A program made the translations under genes and the position numbers. Shown here piece after piece: positions 31,593 through 43,728 of a stretch of DNA of 64,000 bases (positions are counted from its first letter, which is position 1; every line of letters begins with the position of its first letter). Source of the stretch: Campanula takesimana (Eukaryota; Streptophyta; Magnoliopsida; Asterales; Campanulaceae); assembly GCA_026119855.1 (NCBI GenBank), contig JAOWBW010001302.1:124001-188000 (forward strand), in the 5' to 3' direction. Below the pieces are notes generated by a model. It searched no databases. It had not been told where the DNA came from and was given only the letters and a program-made list of their open reading frames with translations.

Positions 31593-32735
31593 GATAACTC
31601 TAACCTTTTCAACTGAATCCTGAAGCAAATCAATACCCACAATCTTCGCTTCACCAACCTCATCCCAACAAATAGGCGATCTACATTTCCTTCCATACAA
31701 GGCCTCAAACGGTGCCATCTCGATACTAACCTGATAACTGTTGTTGTAAGAGAACTCCAGTAACGGTAGGTGCGAATCCCAAGAATCAGAAAAGTCTATC
31801 GAACAAGCTCGCAACATATCCTCCAAAATCTGAATAATCCTCTCGGATTGACCATCGGTCTGAGGATGAAAAGCTGTACTGAATCGCAAGTCTGTACCCA
31901 AAGCTTCCTGAAATGCCTTCCAGAATCTAGAAGTAAACCTCGGGTCTCGATCTGACACAATACTAACCGGAACCCCATGCAATCTAACAATCTCATCAAT
32001 GTAAAGGGTCGCAAGCTTCTCCATCGAATATCTGATGTCAATAGGCAAGAAATGGGCGCTCTTGGTCAATCTATACACTATTACCCAAACACTGTCATAC
32101 TTCCTACCGGTACGAGGTAGTCCCGTAACGAAATCCATAGTCACATGCTCCCATTTCCACTCGGGAATCTCTAACGGCTGAAGTAGTCCCGCGGGTCTTT
32201 GATGCTCGGCTTTGACCTGCTGACAAGTTAAACACTTCGATACATACTCAGCTATTTCCCTCTTCATATTAATCCACCAAAATTGTTTCTTCAAATCCTG
32301 ATACATCTTCGTACTACCCGGATGAATAGTATATCTCGATTTGTGACCCTCATCTAAAACTTGCCTCTTTATTCCACCAACATCGGGCACGCACAAACGA
32401 CCACGGAAAGTCAAAACTCCACTCGAACTCAAAGAAAAATCCTCGAAGTTCTTTTCCTTCAATTTACCCATTACCTTTACTAACTCGGGATCTTCTTTCT
32501 GAGCCTCTTTAATCCTCTGAATTAGGGTCGGAGATACCCTAATATTCGCAAAAATAGCCCCATGTCTCGATTCACGAGGAGACCAATCTCGAACATCCTC
32601 AAGCATTTTCCACTCACGGACCATCATCGAAGCCACATAAGATTTTCTACTAATCGCATCGGCTACCACATTCGCCTTCCCCGGGTGATAAAAAATCGTA
32701 CAATCATAATCCTTAAACAATTCCATCCATCGGCG
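31584..32735 (-). pseudogene. pol: Element C RNase H end and integrase
   Basis: It begins right after an in-frame TAG (32738-32736) and runs open to TGA at 31586-31584. H-P-G-K-A-N-V-V-A-D-A-I-S-R marks the end of RNase H. The integrase HHCC region is H-K-S-R-Y-T-I-H-P-G-S ... C-L-T-C-Q-Q. The catalytic core shows T-M-D-F-V-T-G-L-P, V-S-D-R-D-P-R-F-T and F-H-P-Q-T-D-G-Q-S-E-R, so D, D and E are all present. Confidence 0.93.
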
Positions 32736-34769
32736 CTATCTATTATTCAACTCTTTCTGGGAGAAAAGGTACTTCAAACTCTTGTGATCGGTAAAAATTT
32801 CAAACTTCGCTCCATAAAGGTAGTGCTTCCATTTGTGCAACGCAAAGACTATCGCCGCCAACTCCATATCATGAGTGGGGTAATTCTGTTCACTAGGGGT
32901 CAACTTCCTCGAAGCATAAGCAATTACTCTCCCATTCTGCATCAACACACAACCCAAACCCTCTTTCGAAGCATCACTGTAAATCACTAGACCATCGCTC
33001 CCATTTGGCAAGGTCAAGATCGGTGCTGTAGTCAACCTCTTCTTCAATTCCTCGAAACTCATGTCACATTTCTCGGTCCACACAAACGGGACATTCTTTT
33101 GGGTCAACTGAGTCATCGGAGTAGCGATCCTCGAAAACCCCTCAATAAATCTTCTGTAATAACCCGCTAAACCAAGAAAGCTTCTAATCTCTGTCACTGA
33201 TTCGGGTCTCTTCCAATCCACTATAGTCTCTATCTTTGAAGGATCCACAGAAATCCCGTCTTTAGAAATCACATGACCCAGAAATGACACCTTCTCGAGC
33301 CAAAATTCCCATTTACTAAACTTCGCAAATAATTTCTCCCTCGCAAGAACGGATAAAACTGTCCTCAAGTGTTGCTCGTGCTCCTCTCGGGATTTAGAGT
33401 AGACGAGTATATCATCAATAAAAACCACCACGAACGAATCAAGATAAGGATGGAAAATCCGGTTCATCAAATCCATAAACACGGCCGGCGCGTTAGTCAA
33501 CCCAAACGGCATAACCAAAAACTCATAATGACCATAACGAGTGCGAAAGGCAGTCTTAGGAATATCCTCCGATCGAACCTTCAACTGATGGTACCCACTC
33601 CTCAAATCAAGCTTGGAAAACACAACGGACCCTTGAACCTGATCAAATAAATCATCGATGTGCGGTAGAGGATACTTGTTCTTCAACGTAACCTGATTCA
33701 ACTTTCTATAATCGATGCACAATCTCAAGGAACCGTCTTTCTTCCGCACGAATAAAACCGGTGCTCCCCACGGGGAAACACTAGGGCGGATAAACCCTCG
33801 ATCAAGCAACTCTTGCAACTGAACCTTTAACTCCTTTAACTCTGCGGGAGCTAACCTATAAGGTGCTTTCGAAATTGGAGCCGTACCCGGCAAAAGGTCT
33901 ATACAAAATTCTATCTCACGATCGGGAGGCATATCATACTCGGTAGAGAAAACATCGGGAAATTCCCGAACTACACGAACACTATCCAAACTAGGGGATT
34001 CCTTCCTAGTATCAAGAACACTAGCCAAATACCCCTCACAACCACTATGCAATAATTTTCTCGCTTTCATATAAGAAATTAAGCGAACCTTTCTACTCAG
34101 AGGACTAGCCTCAAACAAAAATTTAGGCACATCGGGAATAGAAAAAGTAACAGTCTTCTTACGGCAATCAATGGAAGCATGAAACTTGCTCAACCAATCC
34201 ATACCCAAAATGACATCAAAGTCTTGGATAGGAAGAACTACCAAATCCGCACAAAGGACACGACCACAAATAACCACATCACAAGCACGAAAGACTCGAT
34301 CAGAAATCAAGCATTCTCCTATAGGGGTCGACACCTCTAGCACGTACGGTAAAGACTCGAATGCAGCATTTAACATGGAAGCAAATTGCACAGAAATGTA
34401 TGAATGAGATGATCCTGGATCTACTAACGCTCGTGCGCTCACATTAGACACAGAAACAATACCTCCAATAACGGATGGATCATCGGTAGCTTGTTGTTGA
34501 TTCATGGCAAATACCCTTCCTTGGACTTTGGGCTTCCCAGCGGCATCCCTTTTCTGACCTTGATTATTACCAAATCCTGACCCGGATGCTTGTTCTCTAC
34601 CTCTCGGGCAATCTTTTACAAAGTGACCCATTTGATCACAATTGGTGCACCTTCCCTGCTTCTTCCAACACCGGTCCTCAAAATGACCTTCCTTTTGACA
34701 ATACGAACAAAGCCTCCTAATTTGGCTCCCTTGGTTCCCGGAAGTGGTACCCGGGTTCCTTGGGATCGG
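32736..34769 (-). pseudogene. pol: Element C zinc knuckles, protease, RT and RNase H
   Basis: Same frame as gag, after the stop at 34772-34770. Two CCHC knuckles (C-S-Y-C-x4-H-x4-C and C-T-N-C-x4-H-x4-C, about 34700-34610) come first. An aspartic protease follows with A-L-V-D-P-G-S-S-H-S-Y-I. RT follows, with W-G-A-P-V-L-F-V-R-K-K-D-G, L-D-L-R-S-G-Y-H-Q and F-I-D-D-I-L-V-Y-S. RNase H has Y-S-D-A-S and T-D-H-K-S-L. The largest open piece is 631 codons. It ends at TAG (32738-32736), one base change from CAG. Confidence 0.95.
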
Positions 34770-35558
34770 TTACCCTCGGGACTGAGATTGTCCCCCAAAG
34801 TTACCTCGATTATCAATCCTTGGTTGTGACTTGCCTTGCGCTCCTTGCTTACTCGGGTTGGCCACCTCGGTCTTCCTCTTATGTTCCCCAATATCTTGCT
34901 CTATTAAGTAGGCTCGATCTACCGCATCTTGGAATGTCACTATCCGTTGGGCAATAAGTTGAGTACGGATGGAGGTCTTCAATCCCCGAATGAACCTCAT
35001 AGCTTTTTGTTCCTCGGTCCTCACCAAATAGTTGCAATACCGGGCTAATTCTATGAACTTAGCCGAGTATTGTGCTATAGACAACAAACCTTGCTCTAGG
35101 TTGAGTAGCTCGATCTCCTTTCGGTTTTGATCAACAACCGGAATGAAATGCTCCTTGAATTTGCGCACAAACAACTCCCACGCATACACCGTGTGAGTAT
35201 CGTCCCAACTAGCTTTAACACCCTTCCACCAATGCTCGGCAGCTCCCACAACCTTATAAGCCGCGAACCGGACCTTGTCCTCATCCGAGCAACCAAATAC
35301 CTCATAAATCTTCTCCATCGACTCAATCCACAACTCATCTTTCCGAACATCGGGTTCCCCATTGAATTCAACCGGTTTCAACTTCAGAAATTGCTCCAAT
35401 CCATAGCGGAGTGGTGCTTGTTCTACCCTCGGACCTTGATCATGTATGGCCTTCATGGCCGCCTCGAACATGCCTTAAAACATAGCACGTGCTTCTTCCC
35501 TTGTGTCATTCTGATTTGCATTACCGGTACTACCTTCACCACTCCTTCTACGAACCAT
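34770..35558 (-). pseudogene. gag: Element C gag
   Basis: The likely start is the ATG at 35558-35556, 107 bases after the PBS. TAA at 35477-35475 breaks the frame after 27 codons, and the remaining 233 codons are open to TAA at 34772-34770. The retrotransposon Gag fold region shows A-E-H-W-W-K-G-V, W-E-L-F-V-R-K-F-K-E-H-F and L-E-Q-G-L-L-S-I-A-Q-Y-S. The second stop lies upstream of the zinc knuckles, so it is a mutation rather than a normal gag end. Confidence 0.92.
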
Positions 35559-35664
35559 TGTAACCAAGTACCTGCATAAAACATCAACCGTTAATCACTC
35601 CGTACACTACTACCCTCCTAGGTCATACTAGTCCACCTAGACTTATACTTAGAGCCAAACCATA

Positions 35665-35677
35665 GGCTCTGATACCA
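35665..35677 (-). other. Primer-binding site of C (initiator tRNA-Met type)
   Basis: On the minus strand TGGTATCAGAGCC begins two bases after the 5' LTR end. Confidence 0.92.
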
Positions 35678-35679
35678 AC

Positions 35680-37765
35680 TGTCGCGACCCCGAACCCCTC
35701 GGGCCCGAGAGCGCGATCTGGACGTCGACTTAAGACCAAAACTAAGAAATACTGAAGTTAAAAATTCCATTTGATACCAAAAGGTGATGATCCAAAGTTT
35801 TACAAATCCAAGTTTGACAAAAACCAAATACAACTATCATAAACTTCCACAAGTTTATGCCCAACAAAATACAAATATACAATTCTTAATGACGTCAATG
35901 ATTGGTACAACTATCCCCAAAAGGTTACACATTTATATAATGTAAACCAACCTATAACAACCTTCCCCAAAATAATGTATCCACACTCGACGTCTTCTTT
36001 CTCGTGATCAGCGAGACTAATCCTTAGCACCTGGGGGGGGGGGGTTAAGGAAAAACAAAGATAAAAGGAAAGGGGGTGAGATAAATCTCAATAAGTTACT
36101 AATGCAACTACATGACATGCTATGATGCACGAATCGATAAGCAATAATAAATATCACCTAGCACATAGCATTTATCACATAACAGATAGCAGCGGAAATA
36201 AACACATAACAAAGGATATAGCCAAGGTTTTCCAAACCGGTACATCCAAATAAAGGATCGCTGCGCAGCTTCAATAATCAACCAATCAACATCTTCATAA
36301 TAGCATGAAAGCCGAAGAGAAATCCCCGGTACCGGAACCAATAACCAAATGAAGTGTCACAAGGGACGGGAGACATGCCACAAAGTCATGCTCCAAGTAA
36401 AGCTAAAATGCACACAAAGGAGCTAGCTCTTCTCACATCCAAGGCCAATCTGGAGGAGGGTAATAATGGGGCAAAACAATGGTCAACATCACAATGGACT
36501 TGGCCGTGCCATCATAATGTTTCGCATCGCCCAAACACACACAAAATACCAGCTGGACTTTCAAATAAATGCTAAGTAATAAATACTAGCTTAAATAAAC
36601 AACTTAAGGTTCCAAAGTAGGGAACCAATCCAAATAAATCACCACAAAGGTAAACCAACACAAACAGCACATCAAAGATCAACCACATTCCCAAAATGAT
36701 ACTTAATCAAATTCCAGAACATATTTATTCACAAAAGAATCAAATCCAATTAATAAGGTATTCCACGATGTTATCTTAAGTTAATTAGAAGAAATAAACT
36801 TAAACTATTTAGGCCCTAAGTCCTAAACCAAACAAAAAGGGAGAATTCTGAACCAGGGGGCGGGCGGGCGCCTGAATGACCAGAAGGTCTGGCCATAAAA
36901 AAAGGGCATGTAGGCGGCCGCTCGGGTCAAGGCGGGCGGGCGCTCGGCCTGGGTTTTGGCCGGGAAGAACAGAGCTGGGTTCTTCATTTCGACCCAAATT
37001 TCACCAAAACACAAAATACTCCATTTCAACTCTATCTACACATTCCAAAATGTACCAAAACCACTTATAACTAGGGTGGGGATTCAAATACACCATTTAT
37101 CAACCCAAAACCAAGAATCAAACCCAACCTTCATCAATTCACCATTTTTAACCAAAAACTGAAATAAATTCCAAACAAATTCAAAACCCAACCAAACTTC
37201 AAATATAACACATCAAGCATTATCTAAACATGATATGAACATTTTAGCATCAAAATGGGGGAAAAGTAACTTACTTGATAAATCTCAAAGATGACGAAAT
37301 TCAATTCTTTTTGGTTCTCCGCGATCCTATCGACGATCTAAACAAGGTTCATGTTTTAAGAAATGAGAGATTATGAGAGGAAGAGGAAGTAAATGAAGAG
37401 AGAAGGAAAGGAGGAAAAACTTACCACACAAGGAGAGAGAGAGAGAGTTGGCTGGGAAGGGATGGAGAGAGTGAGGGAGAAGGTGAGGGAGAAGAGAGGG
37501 AGTAGGGAAATTATTTCAAAATGTTGCACTTAGGGCCCCTCCCCTACACTACTCAAAATAAACAACTTCCCACTAATAATTAAGACCCAACAATACTACA
37601 CTAACCCAAATAACCCAAATAAATGCTTAAGCATAAATATCATAACACATAAAATGCACACATAATTATTTAAATAAATAATAATTTAAATAAATAAACA
37701 AGCAAATAAATAAATAATAATTATTTATTACTAATAAAATAGAGCCTATATTTCGGGTCGTGACA
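35680..37765 (-). repeat. 5' LTR of element C (right)
   Basis: 2086 bp, partner of 28940-31052. Differences seen by eye are about fifteen substitutions, a shorter poly-G run, a shorter GA run and loss or absence of one 22-bp GC word unit. Confidence 0.95.
36864..36943. promoter_or_regulatory. Three-copy GCGG-N-CGC array in the right C LTR
   Basis: Cores at 36864 (GCGGGCGC), 36914 (GCGGCCGC) and 36936 (GCGGGCGC), spacing 50 and 22 bp. This equals copies 2 to 4 of the left LTR. Confidence 0.7.
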
Positions 37766-37770
37766 AAAGA

Positions 37771-38827
37771 GTTTGGCTTCATCAAGAATGAAGATGAATC
37801 TTGTATATACAAGATAATTAGTGGGAGCATGGTGCTATTCCTTATCTTATATGTGGATGACATATTGCTCATTGGAAACAACATTCGTACACTTTAATTT
37901 GTAACGATTTGGTTAAGCAAGTGTTTTGCAATGAAGGATATGGATGAAGCCGCATACGTCCTTGGCATTAAGATCTACAGAGATAGATCAAGGAAGCTAA
38001 TTGGTTTAAAGCCAAAGTACATACATTAACAAAGTCATTAGAAGATTCCGCATGGAAAATTCTAAGAGAGGACAGTTGCCAATGATATATGGAGTTTCTC
38101 TAAGCAAGACTCAATGTCCTAAGACAAAAGATGAGCATGAGAACATGAGTGAGATGCCATTTGCTTCAAAAATTGGATCCACCATGCCATGATAAGTACT
38201 AAGCCGGTTATATCTTATGCTTGGAGCATGACGAGTAGATATCAATCCGACCCTGATGAGAATCACTGGATGGCTATGAAAATGATTCTGAAGTACTTAA
38301 GAAGGACTAAAGATTTGTTTTTTATCTATGGAGGTATGGAAGATGATCTTGGTTGCAAGCTTCCAAACCGACAAAGAAGATAAAAGATCGCAATCGGGTT
38401 TTTGTGCATATGTCGAATAGTGGAGCTGTAAGTTGGAATAGTTCCAAGCAGAGTACAGTCACTAATTCTACAACTAAAACTAAGTATATTGCTGCATTGG
38501 ATGCTGTAAAGGAAACTATTTGGATTAAGAAGCTCATTGTTGAACTTGAGATGGTTCCTAGTATTGCTAATCCAATAGACCTTTATTGTGATAATAATAG
38601 TGCTATTGCTTAAGCAAAGGGATCAAGGGCACATCCTAAATCCAAACACATACTTAGTCGTTCTCATATCGTTCGAGGAATCATTGATTAGGGAGACATA
38701 AATATATGCAAAGTACCAACTAATGATAATGTTGCAGACACGCTAACAAAGGGACTTCCACAAGCTAAACATGATGATCATGTTAGGTCTATGGGTATTA
38801 GATACCTAGGAAATTGGACCTAGGGCA
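37771..38827 (+). pseudogene. pol: Element G RT and RNase H (part after C)
   Basis: RT continues with E-F-G-F-I-K-N-E-D-E-S-C-I-Y-K and L-Y-V-D-D-I-L-L-I-G-N (37851-37880). It shows M-K-D-M-D-E-A-A-Y-V-L-G-I-K and the RNase H region (V-I-S-Y-A-W-S-M-T-S-R-Y-Q-S-D-P, then T-K-Y-I-A-A, then K-S-K-H-I). The final V-R-S-M-G-I-R-Y-L-G-N-W-T is followed by the polypurine tract. Many stops and frame changes. Confidence 0.88.
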
Positions 38828-38837
38828 AGTGGGAGAT
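38828..38837 (+). other. Polypurine tract of G
   Basis: AGTGGGAGAT immediately precedes the 3' LTR start TGTTGG. Confidence 0.8.
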
Positions 38838-40315
38838 TGTTGGTGCTGGTGCCCTAGGCACGGTTGTTAAACATTGTATGTGTTATCATTATATTCATAT
38901 TAATGAAGAGATATTTAGGTTATTATTAATGCTCATGTTTGCTTATAATAATCTCCGTACCTAGAGCTTGTTAAGCACTAGTATAAAGGCTAAATGATCA
39001 TGGGATGATCATGTTAGATTTATGGGTACTTGTTTGGAACAAGGTACTGGACATGACCCGCTGTATGAGATTTATGTCATGGTCTATGTCGTAAATATAT
39101 CTCATATTAGTTATGTCATTTGAATCCTTAGACATGAAGTTATTATAGTCTTCCACTTGATGAAGATTATGTTTGACATATTCAAACTATAACTTTAACT
39201 AGGTAGTTATAAAAGGTATGATTGGCATAATCGGATTCACGTAGGGAAGAATAATAAGCTAAATGGTTTTGTCCCTCTTTGGAGAGATGTCAAGCTTGGG
39301 CCCCTTGAAGGAATGATGTTGATGAAATGTTTGGCCAAACTCAAATGGATTGATTGGATCAATGTCATTTGGATTATCAACATATTCGGGATCGAGAAAA
39401 GTATTGAACAAATCAAGTTAACTTGTTGACCATGACTTGTGTTCAAAGACATCGTGAACAAATGGATTATGACATGTTCTAAAAGGAATGCAAACTTGTA
39501 TCTAGTTACACTATTTGGGTAGGTATGATGGTTTGCTAGAACCTAATCATATCTTATGGGTTCATGTTTGGACTCATTTCCAAATTAGTGTAATCCTAGA
39601 GGGTCACACACGAATAGAACGAATCCTAAAAGACTGAATTGGAATTATGGAAAAATAGCTATTTCTGGTCTGGCACGACCGTGCTGGTTTTAGGGCACGA
39701 CCGTGCCGATTATAATGCACGACCGTGCCAATAATCAGAAAAGGGAAGGCAGGCTCGACCCTATTGGCACTACCGTGCCAGTTATAGTGCACGACCATGC
39801 CAGAGCTGCTTCGACAAAAAGTTTGTTTCCTTACTTGGGTGACGGGATTTTGGAATCCTAGGTCATTAAGGGTTAATGACTAGGACCTATATAAGCATCT
39901 TTTCACCAGCCATTAAGCTAATGAAACCTAGTAGTTTTGAGAGGCAATATTCTTGATCAAAGATTTGGAATCCATGATAAAGAAACCCTAATTCCATATA
40001 GTCATTATAATTGTGAAAGTGTGTTTCATAATTTGGTCTAGCAACCAAGATCAAGTGTTCTTGATATTCGTTCGTGGTGTGGATACCGCTATAGGGTGAA
40101 ACTTATCATCTTCATAGTTCGTGATTCTTGCTCTGTTCATGATCAAGCTTTCAAGCCTCCATCGAATTCAAGGTTGCAAATTCAAAGTCATCAAGGGTTA
40201 GTATTCTAGTATTCATTATGCATGTATTTGACATAATCATATGAATGGATCTATGGGATTTGGTTTTCATGAAATTTTTTTAATTCCGCTGAGCATGTTA
40301 CTATGAAACCCAACA
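38838..40315 (+). repeat. 3' LTR of element G
   Basis: 1478 bp, partner of 23265-24793. TATA box TATATAAG at 39888-39895. It carries five GC words rather than seven. Confidence 0.93.
39675..39798. promoter_or_regulatory. Five-copy ACGACCGT array in the G 3' LTR
   Basis: Cores at 39675, 39697, 39719, 39769 and 39791, spacing 22, 22, 50 and 22 bp. The last copy ends 90 bp before the TATA box. Confidence 0.7.
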
Positions 40316-40320
40316 TGAAT

Positions 40321-43264
40321 AGAACTATGATGGAATTGATTGGGATGAACAATTTCCACACCAAGCATTCCTCCAAGAAGGATTTTGGAGAGTTTATGGC
40401 ATTGTTGTGTGATCTGGTGGACTTAGCCGTGATGTGCAAGAATGGCAATCACAATAATTTCATCTCAGAACAGTATGCCTACTGTGTGGCCATTTACAAA
40501 GGGAAGAAACTTCATTGGCCAAGGATTTTGATGAATGAGATGATAAATGCCTTGAACTGCCACACTACTGCTAAAGCCACTGGGAAGTCCAAGATAAGGA
40601 CCCATTGCAGGCTCTTGACTAAGTTTCTACATCAAGATACAGAGATCTTCAAATTCTATGCAGCTCACAAAGACTACTGGATGGACCCAGTTGAGAAGTC
40701 ATTTTTTGGATTGTCAAAGATACTTTCAGAACCGTATTTGGATGGCGGTATGCTCAAGCAGTTTGGAATGAGGATCCCCTGCCTGAAGCTGAAAGAGGCC
40801 CTTTCCCTGAGGCTCGACTCAACAAGTCAGGAAAGCCGTATGCTGGAGCCATAGCAGATCAGGCTCATGCTATATTGCTGAGAAATGAAGGCTAGACTGA
40901 AACCTTGAACATAATGGGGTTAACCCAGGGAAACCGCGGCTCAGGGGGAGCCATCGGTTGAGGGGGGGGGGGCAACAGCAAGGCCTAGACCTGTGGCTCA
41001 ACCCAGGCAAACCGCGGCTCAAAGGAAAAGAAAAGGTAGTGCTCAATTTCCTTCCATCATTACAAAGGCTGACCTAGCCAAACCGCCTTCCAAACCCTCA
41101 TCCAAACCGACCTCCAAAACCCCCTTCTACTTCAACTTCATTTCCACCTATCAGACTGTCTCCCACTCTTTCAAAACCTACCACTTCAAAACCTTCAATT
41201 CCCAAACCTCAAATCAAACCTCTCTCACCTATCAAACCCAATGTTGAAAAATCACTCAAGTTTTCAATGGATGCCCATGCCCTTAAAACCGCAAAAGCAA
41301 AATCCATTCTTACCAAACCGCCTTCTCCTTCTAAACCATCTCTAAAGAAAATTCTATCTGAATTTCTTTTCTCTGAACCTTCTTCCCCACCTAAACCTTT
41401 ACCTTCCAAACCGCCCTCTGTTCAGTTCACAGATGAACAGTTGGCTGAAATCTTCAAAGCTTTTCCCAACCTTAAGCCATCTACTCAAACTCAGCCTGAG
41501 CAAACCGAAGAGTTTGAGGCTGCGGCTGTGCCTGAGCAGACTGACATATCTGAGGCAGTTCAAGATGAACCTGAGCAAGATGATGAAGTTCTTGAGGTTC
41601 AACCGCTGAAAAAGAAAAGTAAGTTAATAAAGAAATATGATTATGTGGAGCACTGGCAGACCAGGCCACCTGGTGCAGTGGACTTCAGTGAGGCACATGA
41701 CAAGAAGGATCATTCACCTCTAGAAGGACCATTTGCAAAGGAACTGAGAGAAAGGGCTGAAATGAGAAAGACTGGCAAAGACCCAATAGTGATTGAAGAC
41801 TCACCTCCTGCTCTTAAAAGAAAACTGGAGTTTAACTCACCTGAGCATACTCCATCTCCGGTTCAGTCTTCTCCGTCTTCATCTCCGGTTCTACCTTTTG
41901 CTGCTACTTTGGTCCAACCCTTGGTTCAGCGTTCGGTTCAACCTCTGTTTCTGCCTTCGGTTCAACTATCTCCTCAATCCTCGGTTTCTTACATAAAACC
42001 GAAGACAAGAAAGAGGAAGAGTGCTGCAGAACTGGCTTCCAATATCAAACGGTTCAAGACTGAAAGTTCAAGGGAAAAACCGGCTGGGGCTCGTGCTCGT
42101 GCCACCGCCAAAGCCAAAGATAGATTCTTGAAGGCTGGCCGCCCTAATCCTTATGCTATTTATCTTAAAGATGATATGGAAGCAGTTGCTAATCAGGTCA
42201 TTTTAGCCGCTGCAGAACAGATCATGGCTGAAATTGCCTATCAGGTTTTAAATGACCCTACTCTGGCCTCCCAATTCTTTCTATATTTCAATTGCCTTTG
42301 CATTCCAAATTTATACAGACTTTTCATTGTCCCTAATCCTTCCATTTTCTTAACTGATGATCAGTTTAGGACACTCTGTCCTCCTCATCCTCCTCAAACT
42401 GACCTTGTTCTTCATTCTTTTTACTTACCATTTGATCCAATTGAGTTTGAAACCGTCATTAGGGTTTCAATTGGTGAATCTTTCGAAGATGCCCATACTC
42501 TCCTGAAAGGCAAGGCTAAATTGCATTCTTCTCCTTCCCATCAATCTGATGATGCCATCTCCATCTCTGATAATGATGATAATGAGACAATGCCAGACTA
42601 TACTCCATCTGATGAACCCCCTCCTTCATTTCAATATTATCCCATCTTACCACTTCATGCTTCTACCGCCGATTTGATAGATGCGGTTAGAAACATCCAG
42701 TTTCATCAGCAAACCTCCACCATTCGGTTTAACTCTCACCTCCTTACCATTCAATCAGACCTTGATGCCATTAAGGGGGATAGAATAAATGAGAGATGTG
42801 ATGATAGATCAAGACAACAGCAGTTAGATGAAAGGATGAATATAATTTTGGAAAATCAACTGGCTCTTCAAGATCTTGTCAGAACCAACAATGATCTCCG
42901 CTCTTTAAATTTTCAAGCCGTTGATGAATTGATGAAGACTGTTGTTGAAAAACTTGATATTCTGGCACAACATTCCTTTGACAGCTCTGAGCTCATTCTG
43001 TATAGAACCGACAAATTGGTCAAGCAAGCTACTGGTATTGAAAAGAAGATTAATGAACCAACGGAAGTTTGACTTCGTGCAACAGATTTTGTGTTCGAAA
43101 CCGCTCATGCCTCCAGTTCTAGGAACGATGCTGAAACCGATCAAGCCCCTGTTGATGCTCAAGCCGCTCAAGAACCAGTTCCTGAAGATGTTTAAACTGA
43201 TCAGGACCATACCGCAAATGATGCTGCCGCTGTAAGGGGTTCTGTAGATGATGAAGTAGACTAG
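40321..43264 (+). pseudogene. Element F env-like gene, exon 2 (part after G)
   Basis: The frame resumes in register after the TGAAT target copy. The first about 150 codons complete the conserved domain shared with H (L-H-W-P-R-I-L-M and R-T-H-C-R-L-L-T-K-F). A frameshift near 40775, stops near 40906 and 40920, and a one-base slip in a C-run near 41120 follow. A 601-codon open stretch then reaches TGA at 43070-43072. It begins with a low-complexity K-P-P-S-x-S-K-P region, then an acidic/basic stretch (K-K-K-S-K-L-I-K-K-Y), and ends with a coiled-coil-like region (E-R-M-N-I-I-L-E-N-Q-L-A-L-Q). The frame then reads on with another stop near 43193 to TAG at 43262-43264. No transmembrane segment is evident. 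Product unknown. AAACCG words are frequent even in the coding part. Confidence 0.8.
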
Positions 43265-43717
43265 ATTTTAATCCCTAGTCTTTTTGCTCTCTTATATTTA
43301 TTTCCTAATTTGTAAGTTCAAAACTTTATGATTGAAATATAATGAGAATGATTGCATGACATTCAGTTTCCAAAACTTTGTTTATTCAAACTGCATGTTT
43401 GTGGAACAATGCTTGCATTTTTAAAACCTCATGCACTATATTCATCATGAAAATATTTTTAAGTACATTTTGTTTTAAACATTCAATTTGAACATGCATA
43501 TCTGATCTTTAAAATCATATCATCTTATATGCATCTGAATGTATTTCTTTTCTATCTATTCTTCGTTTCCTTTATTTTTGATAGATTAGAAATCTATGAT
43601 CTAGCATAGTGTGTGTATTGATTTGGGACATGCAGTTTCATAAAATTTATTTCGTACATGTTTTTACCAAGTACAATGTTTTGCTATTATCATAGTGTGG
43701 TAATGGTATCAATCAAA
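43265..43717 (+). other. Element F 3' untranslated region
   Basis: About 450 bp, AT-rich, no gene. It leads into the polypurine tract. Confidence 0.75.
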
Positions 43718-43728
43718 TAGGGGGAGAT
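43718..43728 (+). other. Polypurine tract of F
   Basis: ATAGGGGGAGAT directly precedes the LTR start TGTTAGG, the same type as in D. Confidence 0.88.

Larger units (their letters stand above)
28940..37765 (-). mobile_element. Element C: complete Ty3/gypsy chromovirus (Tekay/Del-like)
   Basis: LTRs 28940-31052 (3') and 35680-37765 (5' on the minus strand), flanked by a perfect target duplication AAAGA (28935-28939 and 37766-37770). PBS, polypurine tract, gag and pol with C-terminal chromodomain-like tail are all present in order on the minus strand. The coding region carries at least four stops and one frameshift. The two LTRs differ by only about fifteen substitutions plus small indels by eye, so it is the youngest full element here. 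Related LTRs lie at 1-483 and 62173-64000. Confidence 0.95.
23265..40315 (+). mobile_element. Element G: degenerate Ty1/copia retrotransposon with nested C
   Basis: Direct LTRs 23265-24793 and 38838-40315, PBS of the tRNA-iMet type, and a perfect target duplication TGAAT (23260-23264 and 40316-40320). Gag, protease, RT and RNase H are recognisable but full of stops and frameshifts. RT is cut by chromovirus C (28940-37765). I do not assign a lineage. The inserted length without C is about 8.2 kb. A second copy, G', lies at 55431-57329 on the other strand. Confidence 0.93.

Noticed and set aside
40321..43264. Calling the env-like product a true envelope protein
   Set aside because: No signal peptide, transmembrane segment or glycoprotein features are visible; the name only reflects gene position.
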